Shown here: piece after piece, positions 52,177 through 62,600 of the stretch | Position numbering within the stretch: position 1 is the first letter of the stretch | Layout of the letters: each line of letters begins with the position of its first letter | DNA from: G963662905 sp965230045 | GTDB taxonomy: Bacteria; Bacteroidota; Bacteroidia; Bacteroidales; WRLA01 | Direction of reading: 5' to 3' | DNA length: 64,000 nucleotides | Assembly (NCBI GenBank): GCA_965230045.1 | Contig: OZ245940.1 | Span: forward strand, 4,464,001 to 4,528,000 | Made by a program: the position numbers and the translations under genes | The notes under the pieces: model-generated | The model's database searches: none | The model's input: the letters and a program-made list of their open reading frames with translations, nothing else | Told to the model about the DNA's origin: nothing

Positions 52177-52546
52177 CACTGTAGTTGCTGATAAATTCTT
52201 TTCTAAATTCTCTGGCCTCATCTACAAGGCTTTCTAATTCTTCACCACATTTGGCAACCGAATCTTTTATTTTACTGACTGTAGATATATTTAATTCACA
52301 TACCTCATAAGACAAAACTCTATAAAGACGACAAAACAGCTCATTCCTCTCAAAATCAATTAGGTGACCAGCATTACCCTTCAACTTGAAAAAATAGGAT
52401 TCAAGCCCTTCCAGATTCCGTTCCTTAAATAATTTTTCAATAATTTTTTTTCCACCATTGTATTCTGAAATAAATATACCTAATATTTCTATAATAAATT
52501 CATCTCCATATTCTCCGTAAGCTTCCTTGAACCCTGCCTTATCGAT
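52166..52546 (-). CDS. Degenerate Hpt domain protein (Hpt-3, no phospho-histidine)
   Basis: A 126-residue paralogue of Hpt-1 (MIDKAGFKEAYGEYGDEF against MINKQELDATYGEYGNEF). The HxxKG motif is retained except for the acceptor: Phe54 in YFFKLKGNAGHL. Lys57 and Gly58 are kept. The fold is probably intact, so it may bind a receiver domain without transferring phosphate. The start at 52546 follows a -7 box at 52565-52572; an in-frame ATG at 52576 lies above that box. Confidence 0.7.
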   Translation of the reverse strand: MDKAGFKEAYGEYGDEFIIEILGIFISEYNGGKKIIEKLFKERNLEGLESYFFKLKGNAGHLIDFERNELFCRLYRVLSYEVCELNISTVSKIKDSVAKCGEELESLVDEAREFRKEFISNYSDDK

Positions 52547-52564
52547 CATATGCTTTGTTTTGAT

Positions 52565-52572
52565 CAAAGATA
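52565..52572 (-). promoter_or_regulatory. -7 element of Hpt-3
   Basis: On the minus strand TATCTTTG matches TAnnTTTG, 19 bases before the chosen start. The nearest TTG is only 14 bases upstream. Confidence 0.4.
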
Positions 52573-52607
52573 GCAAAAAACAATATCAACTACTGAGAAA
52601 TAACTAA

Positions 52608-52835
52608 TTAAGTTGTTGTCTTGCGCTTTGAAACCTGCTCCTGCAGTTCCTTCAATCGTTTGGGGTCGATATCTTTTTTGAGTTCCATCACCGAACAGGA
52701 ATCGCAGCCCGTTTTGTGCGCACAGGAATCGCATGGGCTGTCGTCGCGGAAAAACCTTTTGTACACCAGCCATAATGCAATTGCTGCTGCCACGGCTATA
52801 ATTATTATACTAATGATTTCCTGGTTTATGTCCAT
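52608..52835 (-). CDS. FeoB-associated Cys-rich membrane protein
   Basis: A 75-residue protein with one N-terminal membrane helix (about 8-25), then CDSCAHKTGCDSC (Cys35, 38, 44, 47) and a basic C-terminus. This matches the PF12669-type small proteins usually found beside feoB in ferrous iron uptake. No feo genes are in the window. It overlaps the upstream M50-like gene by ten bases. Its 3' end is duplicated at 51763-51822. Confidence 0.75.
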   Translation of the reverse strand: MDINQEIISIIIIAVAAAIALWLVYKRFFRDDSPCDSCAHKTGCDSCSVMELKKDIDPKRLKELQEQVSKRKTTT

Positions 52836-53539
52836 TGAATATCTTTAATAAATGGAAAAACTGTCAGCACAACATAAAGGAAGCCTGCTGTGTTCATCAA
52901 AAAGAATATTCCTGCCCAAAACAGGGCCGGCAGCCCGCTGATTTGCCTTAATACTGTTGCATCGCCTGCATATTTTGGTGTTTTCAAAGCAAGTCTCCAG
53001 AGATTGCCCGTATCGCGGAAACCGCTGACAAGCAATACAAAAGCGAGGAAAACAATATAAAATTCAATAATATTTCTGTTGGCATAAACAAGCAAAAGCA
53101 CATTTATGCTTGTAAAAGCGATCAGCCAAAACAAACCAAAGGTATTGCGCACAAAAAGAATGATGCTCACAATGCTGATCGCGATCAGTGTATAAAGCGC
53201 CATCATTTGGTTAAAATGGTTCATCCAAAAGAGCGTTAAAGCGAAAATCAGGGGAAAAGGATATCCGGCCAGGGCTGTAAGGAAGGAAGCAAACTTGCTT
53301 CTGCTGCGGCTGAGCGTATGTCCGGAGCTGTCGCGGTTTATTTTTATTTCTTCAATTTTCCCATTAAAAAGCAGGCAGGTCAGGGCATGTCCCAGCTCAT
53401 GGATGAGTGTGTTAAACGGGCCGAATACCATGCGCAAAGGCTTATACAGCATTAATACAAGGCTGATGGCCAGCAAAATATAAAAAAACAAAGCATACTC
53501 TAAAGCCGACATTAAGGATTTCTTTATAATTTTAACCAA
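52826..53539 (-). CDS. M50B-like membrane metalloprotease homologue
   Basis: A 237-residue integral membrane protein with a HELGH zinc motif (His47-Glu48-Leu-Gly-His51 in LIHELGHALTCLLF). About six hydrophobic helices are present. The layout resembles M50B-type intramembrane peptidases. A second conserved LDG/NPDG-type motif is not evident, so activity is uncertain. It starts 12 bases from the divergent helicase gene and is co-transcribed with the FeoB-associated small protein. Confidence 0.7.
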   Translation of the reverse strand: MVKIIKKSLMSALEYALFFYILLAISLVLMLYKPLRMVFGPFNTLIHELGHALTCLLFNGKIEEIKINRDSSGHTLSRSRSKFASFLTALAGYPFPLIFALTLFWMNHFNQMMALYTLIAISIVSIILFVRNTFGLFWLIAFTSINVLLLVYANRNIIEFYIVFLAFVLLVSGFRDTGNLWRLALKTPKYAGDATVLRQISGLPALFWAGIFFLMNTAGFLYVVLTVFPFIKDIQWT

Positions 53540-53551
53540 AATTAGATATTT

Positions 53552-56500
53552 ATGTCATTCAAAATATACAGGGCATCGGCAGGAAGCGGAAAAACATCAA
53601 AACTGGTCTTTGAATACCTCTGCCTCGCTTTGGCAAACCCCAATAAGTTCAGGAATATTCTTGCCATTACTTTCACCAATGATGCGGCCAGACAGATGAA
53701 AAGCCGGATTATTGATCAATTGAAGCAAATTATTGCTGTTGCAAATGAAGGCATTGAAGCTGATTATCAAACGGCAGATTTGCAAAAAGCCCTGAATCTG
53801 GACATCAACAATCTGAGCCTGCGCGCATCACAGCTGCTGGATTTGATCCTGCATTATTATGATGAGTTTGCAATCAGCACCATCGACAGCTTTACGCATA
53901 AACTGGTCCGTGTTTTTGCCCGCGAACTTGAACTACCGGCCAATTTTGAAACCCTGCTCGACACAAAGGAACTGATTGTTCGTGTTACCGACAGCATACT
54001 TGACAAAGTAGGCCAGGACAAAGAAGTCACACGCCTGGTGCTGCAATTTGTGAAACAGAAATCGGAATCGGAAAAAAGCTGGAACCCGGAGCGTGAAATT
54101 GCCTCTTTTGCGGAAAAATCTCTGGGAGAAGACGCCTTCGAAGCACTGAAATCCATGAGCGGCCTCAGTCTGCCGGATTTTTTCCGGATGGCCGGTGATA
54201 TCCAAAATAACCTGAAAACCACCGAAGGCTATCTCCGAAAAAAAGCAGAAGATTATTTCGATATTCTGCGCAAAGGCGAAGTAGATCCCGCAAATATAAG
54301 TGGCGGGGCAACAAAAGGTATCAGTGGCAATTTTATAAAATTCACAAAAGGTGATTTTGATAAACTGGACCGCCTGCAAGCCAAACTTAGCAAACACCTT
54401 CAGAACGGTGACTGGGTTTCAAAAAGCAAATCGGCCGCCATCAAAAAAAGTGTTGAGCTGATCACGCCCGAACTGGAAGCACTGGCACAGGAACTCCTTG
54501 ATTTCCTCGATAAAAAACTAGCGGAATACATCCTGCTCCTGCAAATCATCAAAAACCTGTATCCGATTGCTTTGCTGAGCGAAATTCAGGGAATAATGGA
54601 AGAAATGCGCCAGGCGGAACAAGCCGTACATATTTCAGAATTTAACAAGCGCCTTTCGGGCATCATCAGCACCGAACCTATGCCTTTCATTTTTGCACGG
54701 CTTGGCGAGTTTTACGAACATTATATGATTGATGAATTTCAGGACACCAGCATTTTGCAATGGCTTAATTTGCTGCCATTGGTTTCCAATGCCCTGGCAA
54801 GTTCTGTGAAAACATCCCTGGTAGTTGGCGACGCCAAGCAGTCCATTTATCGGTTCAGGGCCGGCGAAGTGGAGCTTTTTAACGCCTTGCCTTCCCTGCC
54901 GGAAAAGCTCAGGACCGGATTTAACGAAGAGCGAGCGCATGTACTGGAATACAGCTGCACGGAAAAAGACAAAATCCTTTTAAACCGCAATTTCAGGACC
55001 TGCGGAAAAATTGTTGATTTTAACAATGCGTTTTTTTCTTTTCTGCGCGATCATTATCCTATTCTCGACGAAAGCTACAGATCAGTTTATGAAGATGTGA
55101 TGCAAGATGTTGCCAAAAGCAAAGATGCAGGTTTGGTGCAGCTTTCTTTATATGATGAAGATGCGGATGAAGCTCATATCCAAATGGACGAAGATTTGAT
55201 CCGCCTGGTTTATCGCCTGAAAATGGAGCATGGTTTTCAAAACCGTGATATCGCAATTTTAAACCCCAAAGGCGAATATGTCCGCCGTGCTGCACGTGTA
55301 TTGATGAGCGGGCTGGACAATGAAGGTGAAAAGCTTGAAGGGCTTCCGGTTACTTCTGCCGATTCGGTGGAGTTGCAAACATCGCCACGCGTGCGCCTGC
55401 TGATCCACACTTATCAGTTCCTGGCTATGGGACGGCAAAAGTATCATGCAGCAATGATTTTGCTCGATATGTTTGACAGCGGCCTGCTAAAAAGACGGAC
55501 GGAACTGGAACAAGCAGCAACGGAATTAAAAACCAATAATCCCACCGACGTCCTGAGCAGGTTGGCCGGTTTGAAAACTACGCAAAATGCGTTTTTACTG
55601 CAAGGCTCCTGGTACGAGATTTTCGAAAAACTCAGCGTACATTTTGGTCTGGATCAACAATCAGATCCATTCCTGCGCTTTTTCCTCGATGCCTTACTTG
55701 AGATTGCATCGCAGCATATCCGCGAAGCAGAATCCTTTATGCGCTGGTGGGAATTTACCGGTAAAAAGAAAACTGTTGTGGTCAGCCCCAAAACAGATGC
55801 CATTAAAGTGATGACCGTTCACAAAAGCAAAGGGCTCGAATTTCCTGTTGTTATTTTTCCCTATGCCGACGCTTCATCGTTGCGGTCGCCCAAAGACCAA
55901 TGGGTTGAACTGCCCGAAAATTTAGTTCCGGGACTTAAATCAGCAATGCTCAGCTGTGGCAAAGAGAAAATCGCCTGTGCACAGCAGGAAAAAATCTGTG
56001 ACACTGAAAAAGCAAAGATTGCACTGGATTTGCTCAATGTTTTTTATGTGGCGATGACGCGGCCCGAACAGGCTTTGTTTATAATGGCAGCAAACAAACC
56101 AAAGAAAGGGAATAGCGGCCCGGGCCTGCATACCTTTTTAAAAGCCTATCTGGAACATACAAAGAAATGGGATAAGGAACAAAAAATCTATGAATTCGGG
56201 AGCCTGCCCAATAAACACATCCCCGAACCGCAGGACAGAAAACAGGCACAAACAACTGATAAGGAAACAGAAAAACAGGCAACCTACAAACTTTGGCATG
56301 AAAAGATCAAGCTGAGTTTCCAAAAAGAACATTATTGGCCCGATGAGCTGGTTTCCGCCCGGGAAACAGGCGTACTTCTGCATCATCTGCTCAGCCAAAT
56401 CAACACAATAAATGATGTGTCCCGGCTTTTATCCGGATCACAAAAAATGCTGAAAAAACTGCATGTCGATATTCCACGGCTTGAAAGTACTTTAACAGAA

Positions 56501-56788
56501 CTGCTCCAAAAACCTGAAATTAAAAAAGCCTTTGATGGCAGCGGAACGGTTTTAAATGAGCGGAGCTTTCTGTCGGACGGCCATCAGCTGCTGCGCCCCG
56601 ACCGTATGGTACTTTTTGATCATTCCTTTATGGTTATCGACTATAAAACGGGGCAACATCAGCCTGAATATGAGGAAAAAATGCGTGCATATGCGCAACA
56701 GTTTTCAGACCTGAGCGGAATGGATGCGGCAGGATTATTTTTGGTGTATCTGTTGGAAAAACCAGAAGTGCTGGAGGTTCCGTTTTAA
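53552..56788 (+). CDS. UvrD/RecB-like helicase-nuclease (AddA/RecB family)
   Basis: A 1078-residue superfamily 1 helicase. Walker A is ASAGSGKTS (8-16), motif II is MIDEFQDTS (about 393), then VVGDAKQSIYRFR (about 427) and TVHKSKGLEFPVV (about 753). The C-terminal PD-(D/E)XK nuclease has RPDRMVLFD...VIDYKTG (about 1018-1035). It is probably the helicase subunit of a RecBCD/AddAB-like double-strand-break processing complex. The usual AddB-like partner is not in the window. It stands alone with no operon partner. Confidence 0.85.
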   Translation: MSFKIYRASAGSGKTSKLVFEYLCLALANPNKFRNILAITFTNDAARQMKSRIIDQLKQIIAVANEGIEADYQTADLQKALNLDINNLSLRASQLLDLILHYYDEFAISTIDSFTHKLVRVFARELELPANFETLLDTKELIVRVTDSILDKVGQDKEVTRLVLQFVKQKSESEKSWNPEREIASFAEKSLGEDAFEALKSMSGLSLPDFFRMAGDIQNNLKTTEGYLRKKAEDYFDILRKGEVDPANISGGATKGISGNFIKFTKGDFDKLDRLQAKLSKHLQNGDWVSKSKSAAIKKSVELITPELEALAQELLDFLDKKLAEYILLLQIIKNLYPIALLSEIQGIMEEMRQAEQAVHISEFNKRLSGIISTEPMPFIFARLGEFYEHYMIDEFQDTSILQWLNLLPLVSNALASSVKTSLVVGDAKQSIYRFRAGEVELFNALPSLPEKLRTGFNEERAHVLEYSCTEKDKILLNRNFRTCGKIVDFNNAFFSFLRDHYPILDESYRSVYEDVMQDVAKSKDAGLVQLSLYDEDADEAHIQMDEDLIRLVYRLKMEHGFQNRDIAILNPKGEYVRRAARVLMSGLDNEGEKLEGLPVTSADSVELQTSPRVRLLIHTYQFLAMGRQKYHAAMILLDMFDSGLLKRRTELEQAATELKTNNPTDVLSRLAGLKTTQNAFLLQGSWYEIFEKLSVHFGLDQQSDPFLRFFLDALLEIASQHIREAESFMRWWEFTGKKKTVVVSPKTDAIKVMTVHKSKGLEFPVVIFPYADASSLRSPKDQWVELPENLVPGLKSAMLSCGKEKIACAQQEKICDTEKAKIALDLLNVFYVAMTRPEQALFIMAANKPKKGNSGPGLHTFLKAYLEHTKKWDKEQKIYEFGSLPNKHIPEPQDRKQAQTTDKETEKQATYKLWHEKIKLSFQKEHYWPDELVSARETGVLLHHLLSQINTINDVSRLLSGSQKMLKKLHVDIPRLESTLTELLQKPEIKKAFDGSGTVLNERSFLSDGHQLLRPDRMVLFDHSFMVIDYKTGQHQPEYEEKMRAYAQQFSDLSGMDAAGLFLVYLLEKPEVLEVPF

Positions 56789-56829
56789 CCAAAAGCTGCT
56801 TTCAAAAAAACAAATAATTGCCCCGTCTT

Positions 56830-56861
56830 TTGTGGTTTCAGCCAATGAATTCCTATTTTTG
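56830..56861 (+). promoter_or_regulatory. Promoter of the GH3 gene
   Basis: TTG (56830-56832), 21 bases, TATTTTTG (56854-56861): a full consensus match, about 90 bases before the start codon. Confidence 0.55.
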
Positions 56862-56951
56862 GTGATTATGGCAATCTAAAGTTTTTTTTGCCCAAAGGAT
56901 TTGTATGCACGGCCATAAAACCGAAATTTGACTATAAATACCTAATAATAA

Positions 56952-58067
56952 ATGACTTACAACAAAATCAGCTTGTTTTTCCTGTTGTCCATTGGCATCA
57001 ATGTTTTTACATCCTGTCAATCAGTACAGCCTGATGATGATGCCCTGAAAGCAAAAGCAGCAAAAATGCTAATGTTTGGTTTTCGGGGAACAAGTTTGGA
57101 AGACGCACCCGAGATAAAGAATTTTCTGGATAAACATCCACCGGGAGGGCTTATCCTGTTTGATTATGACGTGCCATCGAAAAGCCGCCCGAGAAACATT
57201 ATATCACCTGAGCAGCTCAGCCAATTAACCCAATCAATAAAACAGGCTGCCTCCGGGCATATCCTCATTGCATTGGATCAGGAAGGCGGAAAAGTTGCGC
57301 GCCTCAAGGAACGGTATGGCTTTCCTGTTTTTCCTTCAGCACAAAAAACTGCGGCTTTAGGCCTGGACAGTGCCGCCCTGATTTACAAGCAAATGGCAGC
57401 AGAAATCCACAGAATGGGCTTCAATGTAAATTTTGCCCCTGTGGTGGATTTAAACACGAATCCCTTGTGCCCGGTGATCGGGAAAATTGAGCGCTCCTAT
57501 GCAGCTGACCCGGACTCGGTTGCAGCTTTTGCAGAAGTATTTATCAATGCCATGAACAATAATGATATTCGTACTTGCCTCAAACATTTTCCAGGGCATG
57601 GAAGCTCCCTTTCCGATTCGCATTTGGGTTTTACGGATGTTACGGGCAGCTGGCAGGAAGACGAATTGCTGCCTTACCGTAAATTGATCAAAAGCAATGC
57701 AGTGGAAGCCATCATGACGGCCCATGTATTTAATAAACGCATTGATTCGGTTTATCCGGCAAGCCTGTCGCATGTAACTTTAACGGACATCCTACGTAAG
57801 AAACTTGGGTTTAAGGGGCTAATCATTTCAGACGATATGGCGATGTCGGCCATAGTTGATCATTACGGTTTGGAAGAAGCGATTCAAATGGCAGTAAATG
57901 CCGGGGTGGATTTATTGATTTTCTCCAATAATGGAAAAATTTATGATCCGGAACTGCCACAAAAAGCTTTGGACATCCTTGTTCAAATGGTGAAAGAGGG
58001 CAAAATCCCTTTATCCCGTGTAGATGATGCCGTACAACGCATTGGAAATTATGGTGGTCAACGATAA
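56952..58067 (+). CDS. Glycoside hydrolase family 3 lipoprotein (NagZ-like)
   Basis: A 371-residue lipoprotein (lipobox FTSC, Cys22). The GH3 N-terminal barrel contains LDQEGGKVARL, KHFPGHGSSLSDSHLG (about 211-226, the NagZ His/Asp loop), MTAHVF and the nucleophile Asp in ISDDMAMSA (about 293). NagZ-type enzymes release N-acetylglucosamine from peptidoglycan fragments. A lipoprotein location suggests periplasmic cell-wall recycling. There is no C-terminal GH3 domain or beta-lactamase fusion. Confidence 0.87.
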   Translation: MTYNKISLFFLLSIGINVFTSCQSVQPDDDALKAKAAKMLMFGFRGTSLEDAPEIKNFLDKHPPGGLILFDYDVPSKSRPRNIISPEQLSQLTQSIKQAASGHILIALDQEGGKVARLKERYGFPVFPSAQKTAALGLDSAALIYKQMAAEIHRMGFNVNFAPVVDLNTNPLCPVIGKIERSYAADPDSVAAFAEVFINAMNNNDIRTCLKHFPGHGSSLSDSHLGFTDVTGSWQEDELLPYRKLIKSNAVEAIMTAHVFNKRIDSVYPASLSHVTLTDILRKKLGFKGLIISDDMAMSAIVDHYGLEEAIQMAVNAGVDLLIFSNNGKIYDPELPQKALDILVQMVKEGKIPLSRVDDAVQRIGNYGGQR

Positions 58068-58300
58068 AAATCCCCCGAAACAGGGCTTAAAGATCATTAA
58101 AATGATTCTAAATAAGCTTTTGATAAGGATTTTTATTGCTTACAGTGGTCGGTGAACAATTTACGTTCAACGTTTTTAAATCATTGGTATTAGGTTGTTT
58201 ATAACTCTAAATACACCAATAAAAAGCAGGCAAACCTGGACTGTATCGGCAAGTGAAAAAAAAAGTTGAAAAAAAGTTACGTGATAAGGGTAACCTTTTT

Positions 58301-58882
58301 ATGAAAAAAAGTATTAAAAGAATAGACAGTGGTCGTGAATATTCTGATGAGGATATTCTGGAAGGTATCCTGACCAACAATCATAAGGTTCTTGAATGGC
58401 TTTATAAGCACTATTACGCAATGATCGTTTCTTTAGTGAAAAATTCAGGCGGTAGTGTTTCTGATGCAACGGATATATTTCAGGACGGTATTCTTGCTGT
58501 ATATCGCAGGCTAAAGAGAGAACCATTGATATTAACGAGCACCTTCCGAACGTTCTTCTATAAGGTTTGTCAAAATATTGCATACAAGCATCTGCGCAGC
58601 CAGTCGATGTATCTGCATCCCGGCGAATTGAACGAAATTGCGGAAAGCGGCATGGATACAGATCGACTGATGAAAGATGTGCGCTATAGCATATATCAAC
58701 GAAGTTTCCGTGAGCTTTCGACCGATTGTCAGCGGATCATGTTGATGTATTTGACAAAAATACCTGTTAAAAAAATTGCTACAATACTGGGTATTAGTGT
58801 TGCAGCTGTGAAAAAAAGAAAGTATCTTTGTAAAGAGAACCTGATTAATAAGATTAAAGGAGACCATAGGTATAAAATTTAG
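58301..58882 (+). CDS. ECF-type RNA polymerase sigma factor
   Basis: A 193-residue sigma-70 family protein when started at ATG 58299-58301+ (first base 58301). A GTG at 58253 would add 16 mostly lysine residues and is less likely. Region 2 (about 40-105) has YKHYYAMIVSLV, DATDIFQDGILAVYRRL and FRTFFYKVCQNIAYKHLR. Region 4 (about 130-185) is FRELSTDCQRIMLMYL and KIATILGISVAAVKKRKYLCKENL, the DNA-binding helix-turn-helix. It is followed after four bases by its likely anti-sigma factor. Confidence 0.82.
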   Translation: MKKSIKRIDSGREYSDEDILEGILTNNHKVLEWLYKHYYAMIVSLVKNSGGSVSDATDIFQDGILAVYRRLKREPLILTSTFRTFFYKVCQNIAYKHLRSQSMYLHPGELNEIAESGMDTDRLMKDVRYSIYQRSFRELSTDCQRIMLMYLTKIPVKKIATILGISVAAVKKRKYLCKENLINKIKGDHRYKI

Positions 58883-58886
58883 CCAA

Positions 58887-59612
58887 ATGAGAAAAAAGAG
58901 TGAGCAAATAGAAAAGTACCTCAACGGCGAGCTAAGTCCGGAAGAAAGCTCTGCCTTTGAAAGGGAACTTGAAGCAGATAAAGCCCTGTTTGGCGAGTAT
59001 CAGCTTCGAAAGGAAGTAAACGAATCCATAATGGACGAACAAGCCCTGCAAATTCAGGACAGCCTGAAGGAAATCATGACAAAGGAAACCAAAGGCAAAC
59101 CAGCTTTCAAAATGCTGCATAAAGTCGCCGCTGCAATTGTAGGCTTCGTTATTGTAAGTGCGGCTGTAATGTATTTTGTAGCCGGAAACAACACGAATCG
59201 CTCCACACTCTTCGCCCAGTATTACCAACCCAGCGATGCCGTTATGATTGTTCGGTCGGGCGATACAGAAACGGACAACAACCTCATCCAGGGAATGCAA
59301 GCTTATGATGACGGTGATTTTGACCGTGCAGTGAAGCTTCTAAACTCAGTAAACGAAAACATTACAGCAACATTTTATGCTGCTCTAAGTTATGTTGAAC
59401 TTGAAGAATTTGATAAAGCAGAGCAGAAATTTAAAAATATCATCGCCGATGGAGATAACCTTTTTATTGATCAGGCCGAATGGTACTCAGCATTGCTTAA
59501 ATTGAAAACCGGCAAAAAGGACGAAGCACGCAAAGCTTTTATCGACATCTCGAACAGCAATAGTTTTTATAACATTAAAGCATCAAGGATTCTTGTCAAA
59601 TTAACCAATTAA
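58887..59612 (+). CDS. Putative membrane anti-sigma factor with periplasmic TPR-like domain
   Basis: A 241-residue protein. The cytoplasmic N-terminus (about 1-75) has YLNGELSPEESSAFERELEADKAL, typical of zinc-free anti-sigma domains. One membrane helix (about 80-99) is followed by a periplasmic region with TPR-like helices (about 145-235, GMQAYDDGDFDRAVKLL, ALSYVELEEFDKAEQKF). It lies directly after the sigma gene. Its stop shares the palindrome TTAA with the stop of the convergent CHAT gene. Confidence 0.75.
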   Translation: MRKKSEQIEKYLNGELSPEESSAFERELEADKALFGEYQLRKEVNESIMDEQALQIQDSLKEIMTKETKGKPAFKMLHKVAAAIVGFVIVSAAVMYFVAGNNTNRSTLFAQYYQPSDAVMIVRSGDTETDNNLIQGMQAYDDGDFDRAVKLLNSVNENITATFYAALSYVELEEFDKAEQKFKNIIADGDNLFIDQAEWYSALLKLKTGKKDEARKAFIDISNSNSFYNIKASRILVKLTN

Positions 59613-62600
59613 GATCTAAATCGCTTTTTAATAAAAAGCAATATCAAAACCAATAAGAGCGCACCAACGGATAAACTCAAAACCCAGAGTTTATCCGTTT
59701 TTTCTTTTTCAAAAACATCCGGATTGAATGTAATGGGTTTGCCAACAGAAACATAGGCTGCCCAAAAATAGGGATGAGCAAACAGGTTGGGCGCTGACTG
59801 AAGATAATTAAGCTTGGATTCCCTTATCGCCTCATTGGGGCTGTATGCTTTGCTTAACCTATGGTAAAAATCCGTGATAATCCGCGCACCGGTCTTATCT
59901 TCAATTTCCCACAAGGCCATTATAATATGCTGCGTGCCCGTGTAAGCAAAGCTCCTTGCCAGGCTTAAGACCCCCTCACCTTTTGCCATTTTACCAAAAC
60001 CTGTATTACAGCTGCTCAGCACCGCCAAACGGGCATTAAGGCTTTGATGATAAATCTCATAAATATGAAGTTTATAATCATCGGCACTATCAGGATTTTG
60101 GTAAAACACCAAATGTGAATTTTCGGGCATTTCTTCATCCGCAATGGCATGCATTGCAAGGTGCAAAATACTGTAATCTGCCGCTCTGTTGATAAAATTT
60201 GCCTTGGTAGCTTCAGTATTCTTAAAAGTTTTTGCCCCAAATATTGTATTCAGGCTGTCAACTTCAGCTTTGACCCATTTCAAACGGTTATATTCGGCGC
60301 TTCCTTTGTCTTTTTTCTGAGGGTAATCAGGCGCAAAAGCAATAATTTTATTGAGGTCTTTTGATTCTTCCGAACGCTCAGGGTTTTTTCTGAAATGAAG
60401 TGTTGCCAAATAATTATAGACCAAACCATGATCACGGATCAAATAATTCAATTCGCGATAAGATTGAGGTTCTTCGGATGGCTCGGTTTTGGACAATGCC
60501 TCAAAAGCCAAAAGTGACAAATCACCGTCAGGAATGACAATTAAATTTTCAACAGCCTCCAGCTCTTTAGGAATCAACTTCTTATATAAATAATTTGAAG
60601 CATATATAAAACTGCTGAGCTCCTGCTGCACCTTTTCTCCGGGGAAATGACTGATTTGATCACGGAATAAATTCAATTGACTGTAAAAAGTGCTGTCGAT
60701 AGGGGTGTATTTTATACTTAATTTCCCATCATAAAACACAAAAGCAAACAGTTTGCGCTCACTGAAAACATATTCAATCATCGCCGTATTGCCACACATT
60801 TGGCTGAGTATCGAATCCGCTGGGAGTACATCGACTTTAATCTCCAGTTGCCTTTGTTTCAAGGCATTGGAAACGATCTTATCCAAGCTGTCGATTGTAC
60901 TCATTATTTCATAAGATGAATTAATCAGTTGAGCAACTAAAACTGAATCTATTTCAATTTTTTGCTTTTCGGCTTCGGTTCTTTGGTTGACTTCGTTCAG
61001 TTTAACCCGCAGCTGTTTTTCCATTCTGATAAGGCTGCCATACTGTTCAAGCTGTTCTTCAATTTCGTTTCGGTTAATGGCCTCCAAAAGCGTCGAAGCT
61101 TTGCTCTTTTCAGCCAGTTCAAAGGCTTTTTTTATTAGTTCATCTGATTGCGAAACATTATATACTTCAAAAAGGCACTCAATTGCCTTACTGTAAATTG
61201 ATCGTGAGCGCGATGAATAATTCATCTTAGATTCATCATTTTGCAATCCAAACCGCACACTCTCAAGTATATCTATAGCTTTGTTGTAATTTTTCAATGC
61301 CTGTCTCAAAAAATTGCTGTCGGGCTCCTCGTTGTAATGACTCATATAAATATTCCCCATTTGATAATAAGCCCGAACAGTTTTGGAATCTTCTGAGTTT
61401 TTGGTCAATTGGCTTTGCCCATTTCCTGATTTAAGTATCCTGAGACTTTTATTAATGTTTTCTTTAGCTGAATGATATTCTTGTTTGCGGGCAAAATAAA
61501 TTCCCATATTGATATAACATTCGGCCAAATCGCGGCTATTCAGTTCATTATTTTTTAAAAAATAACTTTCAGCTTTTTTTAATTCAGCCATGGCCCGTTC
61601 AGAATCCATATTGTTTTGAATCAAAAAGTAGCCATAATACAAATGGTTTAGAGCTATTTCGCCGGGTTCATAAATTTTGATGGCGCTTTGGGAAGTATTC
61701 AATTCATGGATATAGGCAGCCGAATCTGTATGGCCGGTTTTTTCATAAGTACGGGCAAGGTTACGGTAGGCTTTCAACTTCAAGATATTGTCATCGCTAG
61801 AAAGAATGGAACGGTATTGCCCGATAGCCTTTGGGTAGTCACGGGTTGAAAGATAGATATTGGCCAGGTTAAGCCGGACTTCATTGACCATTTGCCCGGA
61901 AGCTCCGGGGCCGGTAGCTTTCGACAAAGCCATATTATAAAATTGCTCTGCTTTTTTAAGCTCACCGGTCAAAAGACAATTTGTCCCATAATTCTGAAAT
62001 AAGAGGAACAGCCTTCTGTTTGAAGGTTCTTCCAATTGGTTGAATATATAAAGAGAAGAGTCGTAATAAAATCGTGCCAGACGGTAATTTTCATTATTTG
62101 TTGCAATCCAGCCCAGATTGAGATAGGCATTCGCTACGGAACCCTGGTATTGATCATGCTTCTTTTGGCTGAGTTGGATAACTTTTTTTAAAAACACATT
62201 AGCGCTGTCATCCTGTTTCAGGTATTTGTAGCATAGGCCAATATTCTCATACATGGAAAAGAGGTAGGAGGTATCCACCTTTTTGCTGTGGTTTTTATTG
62301 AGTTTTTCAGCTTCAAAGAGGTAAGACAAGGCTTTTTTGTAGCTTGAATACCACATATAAATAACTCCAAGGTTGTTGTATGTTTTAAATAAAGCAGAAG
62401 GATTGGGCGGATAAAAGTCCGGCCTGCATTTAATGGATTGATTCAAAAAATAGAAAGCAGCCCGTGCATTCTGGTTGTGTGCATAATACGAGCCCTGCAA
62501 AGCCAGGTAATCAGCAAAAATATGGGTATTGGAATCGGGTTTAATATTAAGCTTATGTGCATAGCGCAGATATTGAAAGGCTGAATCATTTTGGTTTAAT

